From: Scytonema hofmannii PCC 7110
Lineage (GTDB): Bacteria; Cyanobacteriota; Cyanobacteriia; Cyanobacteriales; Nostocaceae
Assembly: GCF_000346485.2 (NCBI RefSeq)
Contig: NZ_KQ976354.1
Span: 3,403,737 to 3,467,736 of the forward strand
Reading direction: 5' to 3'
Length of the DNA stretch: 64,000 bases
Part shown: positions 21,651 through 30,525 of the stretch, piece after piece
Layout of the letters: the number at the start of each line of letters is the position of its first letter
How positions within the stretch are numbered: the first letter of the stretch is position 1
Made by a program: the position numbers and the translations under genes
The notes under the pieces: generated by a model
What the model saw: the letters and a program-made list of their open reading frames with translations, nothing else
What the model was told of the DNA's origin: nothing
Databases searched by the model: none

Positions 21651-23066
21651 ATGGAATTAATTGGTAAACAACGCGAACAACTAAAAGATGCTTTGATTAG
21701 CGCGTTTCCGGATAAGAGCAAACTCGAACAAATGGTAGATTATCAGCTTCACAAAAGCCTAAATGCGATCGCTGGAGGAAATACCTTAGTAGACATTGTT
21801 TATAACTTGATTAAAACAGCAGAGTCTGAGGGATGGGTTGAGAAACTGATTAAAGATGCTTCTGACCAGAATTCTGGAAACAAACAATTAAAAGAATTTA
21901 GAAAACAATATGATGCTATCTCCGAGCTATTTAATATTCTTATTCCTCTAGAAAAAAGCTTCTTTCACGAAATGACGCAAGCTTATCGTTCTTGTCGTAA
22001 TATCGGCTATGAAGATTGGGAAGATTCTGTTGATACGTTTGAAAAAATTTTAACTAACCTTATAGATATGCCTGAAGCAAATACCTATCCCAGTCATATT
22101 GTAAAATTTGTAGCACAATTCTTAATCTTGAAAAAGAACAATTTTCCTTCAGAAACAGCAGATAAATTAAGAGATTGGGGAAAAAGTAATAATCCAGATT
22201 TTCTTAATTTATTAACTTCATTAGAAAATAAGGTAAACACGACAGCAGAAAATGCATTGATTCCTACTTATCTTCTAGTACAAATTAAAAAAAGTAGACA
22301 AGGTAGAGAACAACACTATAATGTAATGGCTTGGTTTATTGCTGATGAATGTTATGAAAACAATGAATATAAAAGCTTAAATATTTACAATGAAGGAAAA
22401 GAGGGTTTTAAGTTAAGAAATATTTCTAGATTACTAGAAGATTTGATAGCTCAAATCAATAAAGATCATCATAAAGGTGAAAAATACGACTTACCTATTA
22501 TTGTGTTCTTTTTATCTCATGACTTACTAGTGCAAGAAAGTAATAAATTTGAATGGTCTGAAATTCAAGAATTTAATGATAAAACTCCTATTGGGAAAGA
22601 TTATCAGGTGGTGATTCGTTCTTGTGAACGAAGCAACGAGAAATATAATACTCGTAGAGGTGTATGGAGACAAAAATGGGAAATTTTAAAGAAGGACTGT
22701 ACTAATTTAGATTCTAACAATTTTATAATTGGAAATTGTAGTAACTTAGATAGTTTAGCAAAGAATTTATTCTCTTCTCATGTGATTGGAGTAACAATGT
22801 TAGATCCACCATCTAAGAAACATATTGATTTAATTCATAAATCAGCAGTACCAGTAGCGATTTGGTTAAGAAAGACTCTACCTAATATTAATTGTAAATA
22901 TGAACTAGAACAACTGTTACAAGGCAAACTTATTAAGTTACCTGAGGTTGTAAAACAAAAGCGTGCAGATGCTTTAGGTAAAAAGAAAGACGAGCATATT
23001 GGATATCATATTGCTCTGCAATGGGAAAATCCTGAAATACAGCCACCTGATATAAAGTATCAATAA
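21651..23066 (+). CDS. EAD1-VMAP protein of a vWA-MoxR ternary conflict system
   Basis: Predicted signalling adaptor of 471 residues. The N-terminus (1-85) is an effector-associated domain 1: KQREQLKDALISAFPDKSKL, LNAIAGGNTLVDIVYNLI. A helical middle follows. The C-terminal half is a VMAP-C domain: LVQIKKSRQG, LPIIVFFLSHDLL, YQVVIRSCERS, WEILKKDC, SAVPVAIWLRK. In the family this protein links the vWA/MoxR pair to effectors carrying the same EAD. It is separated from the MoxR gene by seven bases and leads the operon. Its 5' end is nearly duplicated at 21032. No enzymatic motif is visible. Confidence 0.88.
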   Translation: MELIGKQREQLKDALISAFPDKSKLEQMVDYQLHKSLNAIAGGNTLVDIVYNLIKTAESEGWVEKLIKDASDQNSGNKQLKEFRKQYDAISELFNILIPLEKSFFHEMTQAYRSCRNIGYEDWEDSVDTFEKILTNLIDMPEANTYPSHIVKFVAQFLILKKNNFPSETADKLRDWGKSNNPDFLNLLTSLENKVNTTAENALIPTYLLVQIKKSRQGREQHYNVMAWFIADECYENNEYKSLNIYNEGKEGFKLRNISRLLEDLIAQINKDHHKGEKYDLPIIVFFLSHDLLVQESNKFEWSEIQEFNDKTPIGKDYQVVIRSCERSNEKYNTRRGVWRQKWEILKKDCTNLDSNNFIIGNCSNLDSLAKNLFSSHVIGVTMLDPPSKKHIDLIHKSAVPVAIWLRKTLPNINCKYELEQLLQGKLIKLPEVVKQKRADALGKKKDEHIGYHIALQWENPEIQPPDIKYQ

Positions 23067-23073
23067 ATACAGT

Positions 23074-24060
23074 ATGAACTCTTGGAAAATCTTTAAAGGA
23101 ACACCTGAAAAACCTCACGAAGGAATTAAGAATCTTCCCGCTCCTCCTAATTGGCGTAATTTCTCTGAAAAAACGCGAGGTACAACCTATACAGTCAGAA
23201 GTAAAGAAATCGATCTCGTGAATGCAGCATTGTATTTGCGTCGCCCCTTGTTGGTAACGGGAAAACCGGGAACAGGAAAAACTTCTCTAGCTTATGCTGT
23301 AGCTCAGGAATTACAATTGGGTGAGGTGTTGCGTTGGAATATTACAACTCGCTCTACTTTACAGGAAGGTCTTTATCGCTATGATGCTATTGGTAGATTA
23401 CAAGATTCTCAACGTAACTCTCAGGACAATGAGGATAATTTAGCTGAAATTGGCAAGTATATTCAATTGGGTGCGTTAGGAACGGCGTTGCTTCCTTCAA
23501 AAACTCCCAGAGTCTTATTGATTGATGAAATAGATAAAAGCGATATAGATTTACCCAATGATTTGCTAAATATTTTTGAAGAGGGGAAATTTGAAATTCC
23601 TGAACTTACAAGAATTGCTAGCAAAGAACCAAAAATTACTGTTCAAACTGACTATAAAGAAGAAGATAAAAAAACAGCAATCCTTGAAAAAGGAAAGGTA
23701 CAGTGTCAGGCGTTTCCTTTTGTCATTCTCACAAGTAATGGTGAACGCGAATTTCCGCCCGCTTTTCTACGCCGTTGTTTGAGACTAGATTTACCAGAAC
23801 CAACTCCTGAAGAATTAAAAGCAATTGTTGAGGCACATTTAGGGGATAATATTATTGAACAAGCAGGAGCGATCGTTGAGAAGTTTGTAGAACGACGGAA
23901 TGAGGGAGAGTTGGCAACAGATCAATTACTCAATGCAATTTATCTGTTAACCAAGACATCTGATAACAGTGACTCTCCGATGCTTGATTTATCAAATGAT
24001 AAGCAAACCTTAATGAATCAGGTGTTACGCTATCTAAGCAGTACGGAAGGTTATGATTGA
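23074..24060 (+). CDS. MoxR-type AAA+ ATPase of the ternary conflict system
   Basis: ATPase of 328 residues. Walker A is GKPGTGKT (63-70). Walker B with the DEID motif is RVLLIDEIDKSDIDLPNDLL (about 149-168). Sensor 1 is FVILTSNGEREFPPAFLRRC with an arginine-finger-like RR. The lid follows. MoxR ATPases remodel partner vWA proteins, and here the vWA partner begins within the last codons (8-bp overlap at 24053), so translation is probably coupled. In ternary conflict systems the ATPase is thought to gate the switch from sensing to effector activation (family knowledge). Confidence 0.95.
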   Translation: MNSWKIFKGTPEKPHEGIKNLPAPPNWRNFSEKTRGTTYTVRSKEIDLVNAALYLRRPLLVTGKPGTGKTSLAYAVAQELQLGEVLRWNITTRSTLQEGLYRYDAIGRLQDSQRNSQDNEDNLAEIGKYIQLGALGTALLPSKTPRVLLIDEIDKSDIDLPNDLLNIFEEGKFEIPELTRIASKEPKITVQTDYKEEDKKTAILEKGKVQCQAFPFVILTSNGEREFPPAFLRRCLRLDLPEPTPEELKAIVEAHLGDNIIEQAGAIVEKFVERRNEGELATDQLLNAIYLLTKTSDNSDSPMLDLSNDKQTLMNQVLRYLSSTEGYD

Positions 24061-26668
24061 GCAAGCGATCGCTATTCTAAAAAAGGTAAACTCCAATCTA
24101 ACTGCTCGCGAGATAGCAGAAATTCTCTGGTTGGCGGTTCATATAGAAGAATCAGAACAATCGCAACAGCAATCATCTGGAGCGCAACAAAAATTACCAA
24201 CACCAGAAAAACCCACAACTCCAGAGTCAGACTCTCAAGCAGAAACTCCCACTCCCTCAGAACTACCAGAACCTAGCGTTCAGGTTTATCTTCCCTCCCG
24301 TACCTCACGCTCAACAACGGCGACATCAACCAACCAGGGAACTTCTATCAAAGTACCTGCAGCGATCGCACTGAGGAATTCTCTAGAGTTAGGGCGATCG
24401 CTTCGTCCTTTAAAGCGGAAATTCCCATCTCCTATAGAAAAGATACTGGATGAAGAAGCCACTGTTCGACGCATTGCGGAAGAAAAAATTTGGACGCCAG
24501 TTCTAAAACCAGCCCCCCAGAGATGGTTAGAGCTAGCGTTAGTGGTTGAACAAACCCGTTCGACTGCGATTTGGAAAAAAACTATTACTGAACTCGAACG
24601 ACTTCTAAAACATCACGGTGCGTTTCGGGATGTCCGAACTTGGGAATTGAGGATAACACCGAAGGTAATCTCCAAAAAAGAGGAAAAATTTGAGAGACGA
24701 CTATTTGCTCAAGATAGCAACGGAAACTATAGTTCTACTCCCCATCATCCCAAAGAACTGATCGATCCAAAAGGTCGGCGTCTGATCTTGCTAGTCAGTG
24801 ATTGTATATCTCCTGCTTGGCGAGAGAAGTTCATTTATCCGGTGCTGGAATTCTGGGGACGAAATGGGTTGTTAACTGTTCTTCAGTTACTTCCCGAACG
24901 ACTCTGGGAGAGAACAGCTTTAGCATCGGAAATTCCCGTTCAACTACGTTCCCTAACTCCTGGAGTTTTCAACTCCCAACTTATTGTAGAAAATTGGGAT
25001 GAAGATGATTTTGCAGATGATGTTCCAGAAGACAAACAGATAATCCAAAATCCCTTAATCCAAAATCCAAAATCTAAAATCCAAAATTCTATCCCCGTCC
25101 CCATTATTACTTTAGAACCAGAACCTTTGCTTGCTTGGTCGCGGGCGATCGCTGGTTTGGGTAATATAGGAACAGTGGGGTTCAAATTTTTTTCTCCTAA
25201 AAATCTAGTTCCACTGGGCGAGACTCAACAAGATTCAGAGCAAAGCGAAACCCAACTGAGTGCATCAGCCCTAGTCAGTCGATTTCGCGCCACCGCTTCT
25301 CCCATTGCTCGTCGGTTAGCGGGATTAATGGCAGCTGCTCCTGTTAGCTTATCAGTAGTACACTTAATTCAACAAACCCTGCTTAAAGAATCACAACAGA
25401 TTCATGTGGCTGAGGTGTTTATGAGTGGGCTGCTCAAATCCAGTCAATCCAAAGGTTCTGGATATATTGAGTACGAGTTTATTGATGGAATTAGGGAGTT
25501 ATTGCTGGAATCTGTACCCGTAAGTAAAGCCAATTCAGTTCTTGAAGAAGTTTCTGAATTTATCGCTAGAAGAGTTGGTGTGTCAGTACGGGATTTTGAA
25601 GCAGTTTTACAAAAGCCTTTATACCAAGCTGAAGATAATTTAGCAACTAAAATTCGTCCTTTTGCAGAACTCAAGGTGAAAGTTTTACGCCAGTTAGGTG
25701 GAGTATACGCTCAATTAGCTGACGAATTAGAGACAAATTTACAAAAAGGCAAAGAGGAATTAGTACCAGATACAAATTCTCAACCCTTATCAGCTTTTAA
25801 CTTCAAGTTTGTTACCGTCAACCCTCGCGGCGAAATCCTTATAGAAGAAATCAAAAAAGCCCAGTACTTTGCTGAAAACTTGGGTAAGGATATCACACTC
25901 GACATGGTTTATATCCCTGGTGGTACTTTTACTATGGGTGCATCAGAAAATGAGGAAAGAAGTAGAGATAGTGAACGCCCGCAACATCAAGTTACTATCA
26001 AGCCCTTCTTTATGGGTAAATATCCAGTTACCCAAGCACAATGGAAAGCAGTTGCTGCATTACCCAAAGTTGAACGAGATTTAAAACCCGATCCATCTCG
26101 TTTCAAAGGTGATAACCGTCCTGTAGAATGTGTCTCTTGGTTTGATGCGGTGGAATTTTGTGCTAGACTATCTAAATATAGCGAGCAAGAATATCGTTTA
26201 CCGAGCGAAGCCGAGTGGGAATATGCCTGTCGTGCTGGTACAACCACACCATTTCATTTTGGTGAGACAATTACCACCGATTTGACAAATTATGATGGAA
26301 CAGATGACAAGGATGGCAAATGGAAAGGTTCTTACGGGCAAGGGCCTTTAGGAGAGTATCGTCAAGAAACAACAAAAGTGGGAATTTTTCCAGCAAATGC
26401 TTTTGGATTGCATGATATGCATGGCAATATCTGGCAATGGTGTGCTGATGATTGGCATGAAAGTTATGAATCAGCACCTAGTGATGGAAGTGTTTGGGCC
26501 AAGAAAGAGAATAATGATAATCAAAGAAAGCTGCTGCGCGGTGGTTCGTGGAGCGACAATCCCGGATACTGTCGTTCTGCGTATCGCGACTGGGACGATC
26601 CGGTCAACGACATCCTCCTCAACAGCATCGGGTTTCGGGTAGTTTGCGTTCTTGCGCCGAGGACTTAG
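24053..26668 (+). CDS. vWA-like/FGE-sulfatase sensor protein; target gene of the diversity-generating retroelement
   Basis: Multidomain protein of 871 residues. An N-terminal Pro/Gln-rich linker (about 40-100) precedes a degenerate vWA-like domain (about 155-320; LALVVEQTRSTAIWKKTI, LILLVSDCISPAWREK) with an incomplete MIDAS. After a repeat-encoded linker (329-346) and a helical region comes an FGE-sulfatase (C-type-lectin-like) domain (about 615-871): DMVYIPGGTFTMGASENEE, RLPSEAEWEYACRAG, GLHDMHGNIWQWCADDW. Its last ~44 residues, LLRGGSW to the end, are the variable repeat matched by the template at 28406-28534. The FGE fold tolerates variation on its ligand face, so this is a likely evolving sensor. 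Confidence 0.93.
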   Translation: MIEQAIAILKKVNSNLTAREIAEILWLAVHIEESEQSQQQSSGAQQKLPTPEKPTTPESDSQAETPTPSELPEPSVQVYLPSRTSRSTTATSTNQGTSIKVPAAIALRNSLELGRSLRPLKRKFPSPIEKILDEEATVRRIAEEKIWTPVLKPAPQRWLELALVVEQTRSTAIWKKTITELERLLKHHGAFRDVRTWELRITPKVISKKEEKFERRLFAQDSNGNYSSTPHHPKELIDPKGRRLILLVSDCISPAWREKFIYPVLEFWGRNGLLTVLQLLPERLWERTALASEIPVQLRSLTPGVFNSQLIVENWDEDDFADDVPEDKQIIQNPLIQNPKSKIQNSIPVPIITLEPEPLLAWSRAIAGLGNIGTVGFKFFSPKNLVPLGETQQDSEQSETQLSASALVSRFRATASPIARRLAGLMAAAPVSLSVVHLIQQTLLKESQQIHVAEVFMSGLLKSSQSKGSGYIEYEFIDGIRELLLESVPVSKANSVLEEVSEFIARRVGVSVRDFEAVLQKPLYQAEDNLATKIRPFAELKVKVLRQLGGVYAQLADELETNLQKGKEELVPDTNSQPLSAFNFKFVTVNPRGEILIEEIKKAQYFAENLGKDITLDMVYIPGGTFTMGASENEERSRDSERPQHQVTIKPFFMGKYPVTQAQWKAVAALPKVERDLKPDPSRFKGDNRPVECVSWFDAVEFCARLSKYSEQEYRLPSEAEWEYACRAGTTTPFHFGETITTDLTNYDGTDDKDGKWKGSYGQGPLGEYRQETTKVGIFPANAFGLHDMHGNIWQWCADDWHESYESAPSDGSVWAKKENNDNQRKLLRGGSWSDNPGYCRSAYRDWDDPVNDILLNSIGFRVVCVLAPRT
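25039..25089. repeat. AATCCAA tandem repeat inside the vWA-FGE coding sequence
   Basis: Units of AATCCAAAATC-type are translated in frame as IIQNPLIQNPKSKIQN (residues about 329-346) in the linker after the vWA domain. The same repeat is intergenic at 10594, about 45100 and about 57628. The in-frame insertion adds a flexible Asn/Gln/Pro stretch. Confidence 0.9.
26530..26661 (+). repeat. DGR variable repeat (VR), 132 bp
   Basis: This is the 3' end of the FGE domain. Aligned to the template at 28406-28534, it differs at 13 template adenines, at two other bases (26563 C for T, 26604 T for G), and by one extra codon in the AAC run (26615-26626). Affected residues are S834, D835, G838, Y839, D846, W847, D848, L855, L856 and S858. 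The last 35 or so bases, from ATCGGGTTTCGG, are identical and would be the homing-initiation segment. A long pyrimidine-rich tract (26669-26735) follows the stop. Confidence 0.95.
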
Positions 26669-26966
26669 TTCCCCTTTCTCTTTTTACCCTCTTACCCTCT
26701 TCTCTTATTCTTTTTTTCCTTTTCGCGAGCGAAGCAAGCTCAAATTTTTTATGTATTCTCATACTAGCAAATTTTCCCAAGAAATACCACACTGGCTCTT
26801 TGATGTAATAAATCTTAACATAATGGGTGGGAAACCGACTTGATTTCAAACAATTATCAAATTTTCAAACTTCTAACTCTAAAACCAGCAAAATCGTGCT
26901 AGAGTATGTAACTCTGATAAAATTGAGGTCTTTCTTGTTGTGTAACTGGTGTTGAGATTTAAATCA

Positions 26967-27305
26967 ATGGAAGAATTATCTATTATTCAAAAGACATATG
27001 ATTTGATTAAATGGTACGTGCCTATTCTCAATCGCTTGCCCAGACAGCATAAATTTGCTTTAGGTGATAGAATGGTTGCTGGATTGTACGATTTGTTAGA
27101 AGGTTTGGTCAATGCTCGTTACGATCCAGAAAAACTAACACTATTAAAACCGCTCAACGGTCAATTGGCGATTCTCCGCTATCAAACTCGGTTGCTCTTC
27201 GATTTCGATCTGATGGCACTACATCGCTATGAATATGCTGGAAAATTGTTAAATGAAATTGGTTTGGAATTGGGCAGTTGGATTAAACAGCAAAGCAAGC
27301 GTTAG
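26967..27305 (+). CDS. avd: Avd accessory protein of the diversity-generating retroelement
   Basis: Four-helix-bundle protein of 112 residues that in characterised DGRs forms a pentameric barrel, binds template RNA and assists the reverse transcriptase. Characteristic segments are YDLIKWYVPILNRLPRQHKF, ALGDRMVAGLYDLLEGLVNA, LNGQLAILRYQTRLLFDF and the ending ALHRYEYAGKLLNEIGLELG. The protein is basic overall, as expected for nucleic acid binding. ATG 26967 is preferred to an upstream alternative start. It lies 21 bp before the RT gene and 299 bp after the target gene. Confidence 0.93.
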   Translation: MEELSIIQKTYDLIKWYVPILNRLPRQHKFALGDRMVAGLYDLLEGLVNARYDPEKLTLLKPLNGQLAILRYQTRLLFDFDLMALHRYEYAGKLLNEIGLELGSWIKQQSKR

Positions 27306-27326
27306 ACAAGTTATCTTAAATCTACC

Positions 27327-28385
27327 ATGAAAAGGTACGGAAATCTTTATCCTCAAATCATTGATTTTGAAAATATTTTAGACGCTGTGAAGAAAGCCCA
27401 AAAAGGGAAGCGCTTTCGAGATAATGTTTTGGCATTCAATTATAACTTAGAAGGAGAACTAGCACAATTAAAAAAAGAATTATCTCACAAAACTTATCAA
27501 CCAGGCGCTTATAGAACCTTTTATATCAAAGAACCAAAAAGCCGCTTAATTTCTGCTGCACCTTATCGCGATCGCATAGTGCATCATGCCTTGTGTAATA
27601 TTATTGTTCCTATTATAGAACCTAAATTTATTGTTGATTCCTATGCAAATCGCGTAGGATTTGGCACTCACCGCGCCTTACGTCGTTTTATCACCTTTGC
27701 CCGTTCTAGCCGTTACGTACTGCAATGCGATCTGCAAAAATATTTTCCCAGTATTGACCATGAGATTTTAAAAACGTTGTTGCGCTCCATAATAAAATGC
27801 CCGGATACGCTTTGGCTTATAGATACCATCATTGACAATAGCAACGAACAAATACCAGCTGTTGTACATTTTAAAGGAGACGATTTATTAACTCCACTGC
27901 AACGACGGCGAGGTTTGCCGATTGGAAATCTGACCAGCCAGTTTTTCTCCAATGTTTATCTCAATGGTTTTGACCATTTTGTGAAAAGAGAGCTAAAAGC
28001 CACTAAATACTTGCGCTACGTTGATGATTTTGCTTTATTCTCCGATGATAGAGAATTTTTAGCGGATGCGAGATGTGCCATAGAAGAATACTTAGCAGGC
28101 TTAAGACTAAAAATCCATCCTATTAAGAGCCAGTTATTTGAAACAAAGCATGGTGCTACTTTCTTGGGTTTCCGTATATTACCAGATCGTATCCGAGTTC
28201 GTACAGAAAACTTGCGAAGGGCAAGACGCAGACTGAGAAAGATGCACAATGACTATACTCAAGGTAAGATAAACTTAGAAAAAGTATCGCAATCCATTAA
28301 AAGCTGGTGTGCTCATTTAGAGCATGGAGATACTTGGCAGTTGCGACAAAAGATATTTGCCTCACTTGTTTGGACAAGGGGGTAA
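27327..28385 (+). CDS. DGR-type reverse transcriptase
   Basis: Retroelement polymerase of 352 residues that copies the template RNA with adenine-specific errors. The catalytic YVDD is at 231-234 ([10 protein letters not shown]). Motif 4 reads IGNLTSQ (199-205), the IGxxxSQ form diagnostic of DGR enzymes, instead of the QGxxxSP of group II introns. Also present are [20 protein letters not shown] (motif 1 region) and [17 protein letters not shown] (motif 2/3 with the first metal-binding Asp). No maturase or endonuclease domain follows. The template repeat begins 20 bp after its stop. Length fits the family. Confidence 0.96.
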   Translation: MKRYGNLYPQIIDFENILDAVKKAQKGKRFRDNVLAFNYNLEGELAQLKKELSHKTYQPGAYRTFYIKEPKSRLISAAPYRDRIVHHALCNIIVPIIEPKFIVDSYANRVGFGTHRALRRFITFARSSRYVLQCDLQKYFPSIDHEILKTLLRSIIKCPDTLWLIDTIIDNSNEQIPAVVHFKGDDLLTPLQRRRGLPIGNLTSQFFSNVYLNGFDHFVKRELKATKYLRYVDDFALFSDDREFLADARCAIEEYLAGLRLKIHPIKSQLFETKHGATFLGFRILPDRIRVRTENLRRARRRLRKMHNDYTQGKINLEKVSQSIKSWCAHLEHGDTWQLRQKIFASLVWTRG

Positions 28386-28405
28386 AGAAGGGACAGGCAA
28401 CTCCG

Positions 28406-28534
28406 GCTGCTACGCGGTGGTTCGTGGAACAACAATCCTGAAAACTGTCGTTCTGCGTATCGCAACAGGAACGATCCGGGCAACGACATCAACAACAACA
28501 TCGGGTTTCGGGTAGTTTGCGTTCTTGCGCCGAG
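28406..28534 (+). ncRNA. DGR template repeat (TR), 129 bp
   Basis: Non-coding copy of the vWA-FGE gene's 3' end. If translated in the VR frame it would read [20 protein letters not shown], then [20 protein letters not shown] codons dominate, the usual template design because adenines are the mutated positions. Position right behind the RT gene is standard. Transcription probably comes from the avd-RT promoter; no separate promoter is obvious. The boundaries are set by where identity with 26530-26661 starts and ends. Confidence 0.95.
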
Positions 28535-28794
28535 CGCTCTTCTGTACCAGATTTGGCGGATGGGAATCCTCCGAGAGTGTCAGAGAAGAGTCCAGACCTG
28601 TTCCTGTGATAGTGGTGATACTATCCGAAAATCAAGCCAGGTTGGGTACTCTAGTAGGTGTCAAAGCCGAACGTTTACCTAACCTTTTGAAGAAATATAC
28701 CTTTACCAAGGTTGTTAATCCAACGCTACCAGGTTCGGCTGATTGTTTTCGATCCAGAAGAGGAGGCGATCGTCAAATGGCAAAAGTAGAACTT
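28535..28794. other. Unassigned stretch after the template repeat
   Basis: An open frame on the plus strand crosses the TR and continues to 28821 ([20 protein letters not shown] is legible), but I cannot match it to a family and it lacks a plausible start. The segment next to the TR may belong to the functional template RNA, since DGR RNAs normally extend past the TR. Confidence 0.3.
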
Positions 28795-28968
28795 AGAGGA
28801 TGTTTGAAAAGTCATGATTGATGTATCAAATATTTTTTACCCCACCCTAACCCGAACCGATACATTGATCCGGGAACTCAATTTTCCATTTCCCCCCTTT
28901 CCAAGGGGGGACTAAGGGGGGTAATAATGTGATTAAGATGACAACTAACCACTTTTCAAACATCCTCT
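28795..28968. mobile_element. MITE-like element, 174 bp, 18-bp perfect terminal inverted repeats
   Basis: AGAGGATGTTTGAAAAGT (28795-28812) and ACTTTTCAAACATCCTCT (28951-28968) are exact inverted copies. The interior carries a second hairpin of C/G runs (CCCCCCTTTCCAAGGGGGG near 28893-28911) and no coding frame. This is the form of a non-autonomous insertion element. A target duplication is not clear: flanks are CTT on the left and TAA on the right. Confidence 0.8.
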
Positions 28969-28971
28969 TAA

Positions 28972-29247
28972 TTATTGTGAAGATTGCTCTTGTCTACTAA
29001 TTTGGTTTAGTAGTAACTGTTCGCGTTGTTCGAGGTATGCAAGGTCTTCTAATAGTTTTTGTTTGTTAGCACGCACCTTTTCTAAATGACGATAGTAATA
29101 GTTTTTATCAAGGAGATTGTTAACTCGCCTTTCTTGTTCTGATTCTGACATAATTCCCGCGATCGCATATTTTTCGAGTTCATATATTTCCTCTTGCCAT
29201 TTGAGTAGTTCTTCTGTAGTTTTTAGTTTTTTAATTTCCTGTGTCAT
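28972..29247 (-). CDS. Small coiled-coil protein, unknown function
   Basis: 91 residues, strongly charged and helical throughout, with heptad-like patterns (LLKWQEEIYELEKYAIAGIM, then LEKVRANKQKLLEDLAYLEQ). No family recognised. Its start overlaps the end of the chimeric LysR-acetyltransferase frame by 17 bp, suggesting it was originally the second gene of an operon with the GNAT gene. A MITE ends three bases from its stop codon. Confidence 0.55.
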   Translation of the reverse strand: MTQEIKKLKTTEELLKWQEEIYELEKYAIAGIMSESEQERRVNNLLDKNYYYRHLEKVRANKQKLLEDLAYLEQREQLLLNQISRQEQSSQ

Positions 29248-30095
29248 GATGAATTTCCCTTAATTGCTGCTGTTTTGTTAAAAACTCTTGTGCTGCATCA
29301 GGAGTAAGTATCATTTCTCCCGAACCATCCGTTTCTATAAATCCGATTTTTCTATAGAATGGGCGAACGCTAGGTATTGTTATTGCTTTAACGATACCAT
29401 TGAACTGGAGGCGTTGACTCTCACGTACTAATTCTTCAATTAGCGAGGTAGCACAACCTTTCCTAGTTTCTGGTTGTGCATGGGTGATTGTATTCCACGG
29501 TGCGTTGGTGAGGCTCTCGATCGCCTGATAAACTAAACCAGTGCGTTGAAGATTCTGCAAAGAAGATGGCACAATTGCAACGCCTATACCTGTAGCCACA
29601 AGCCCGATAATTGTCTGCATTTGAATTGCCTCTTGTGCAATCTTTGGGATAAAATTCCCTTGCTGACATAGAGACATAATCCCATCATATAGCCCTATTC
29701 CTAAATGACGGGGGAATAAAATAAACGGTTCATTGGCAAGGGATTGCACTGCAATAGGTTCTTGTTGTGCTAAACGGTGAGTTTGGTATAATGCTACAAT
29801 CAGAACTTCTTTCTGAATGCACAGGTAACTTAAATCGGCATCTGACAAAGGTAGATACACAAAGCCAACATCAATGTGGCGATCGCGAAGTGCTTGTTCC
29901 TGTTCGGCAGTTGTTAACTCTTGCAATACCAATTCCACATCTGGAAACTGTTGCCGAAATTCCTGTAATATAACGGGCAATATATTATAAATTGCCGGAC
30001 CGATCAACCCTACTCGCAACTGTCCTATCTCTCCCCGCCCGGTGCGTCGAGTCACCTGAATTGTATTCTCCAAATGCGCCAACAGTTGATAAGCT
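29231..30095 (-). pseudogene. Chimeric relic: LysR effector domain fused to a GNAT acetyltransferase tail
   Basis: 29518-30095 matches the intact LysR gene at 31247-31824 base for base with few changes and no gaps, but the helix-turn-helix part is missing: at 30096 the sequence becomes unrelated. Below 29518 the frame continues without a stop into the end of an acetyltransferase: TRKGCATSLIEELVRESQRL has the acetyl-CoA loop, then SVRPFYRKIGFIETDG. The product (283 residues from ATG 30082) would lack a DNA-binding domain and half of the GNAT fold. It is probably a recombination product without function, though it is open and could be translated. Confidence 0.85.
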
Positions 30096-30525
30096 TTAGC
30101 CTCATACTATCTGGGCAATGCTTACAATGTTTTAAAGCAGCCCTAACAGTCGCTTAATCTTGAAGAGAACCCTTGAGGACACTTTTCGATTTTTTCGGAG
30201 GCTTTTTGCGAAGTATTGAAACACAACAACTGACAATACAGCTACTTATCTATTACAATTACAATCAGATAAACTTAGTGGAAAACGATTACCGAACACC
30301 CACCAGTAATTCATTATACTTTTTTAAGAAAGTGGGTAGAAAAAAACACAACTATGTTACAAAATGTAAACATATCTGAAACTCTTGCCAATGACTAATG
30401 ACAAATGACCAATGACGCTCCTCACTAGTTCATTTTAATTGTGACGATCTACTTAGTCGTGTGAGGCTCGTACAGACATATGACTACATAATCTAAGTAA
30501 AAAATCATTAAATAGAGGCGAAAAA
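30096..30525. other. Intergenic region with a short tandem repeat
   Basis: The region is AT-rich. The only structure seen is the AATGACN tandem run at 30389-30414 (AATGACTAATGACAAATGAC and on), a variant of the heptamer repeats. No gene is supported. Confidence 0.5.

Noticed and set aside
21651-26668. Interpretation as a plain MoxR-vWA chaperone pair (e.g. methanol dehydrogenase type)
   Set aside because: The EAD1-VMAP protein and FGE fusion do not occur in those chaperone pairs and define the conflict-type ternary system.
27327-28385. Group II intron or retron reverse transcriptase
   Set aside because: Motif IGNLTSQ instead of QGxxxSP, no maturase/HNH domain, avd upstream and a TR/VR pair argue for a DGR.
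28525-28821. 98-residue frame after the template repeat
   Set aside because: It begins inside the TR, has no ribosome binding site and resembles no known family; more likely template-RNA flank or decayed sequence.
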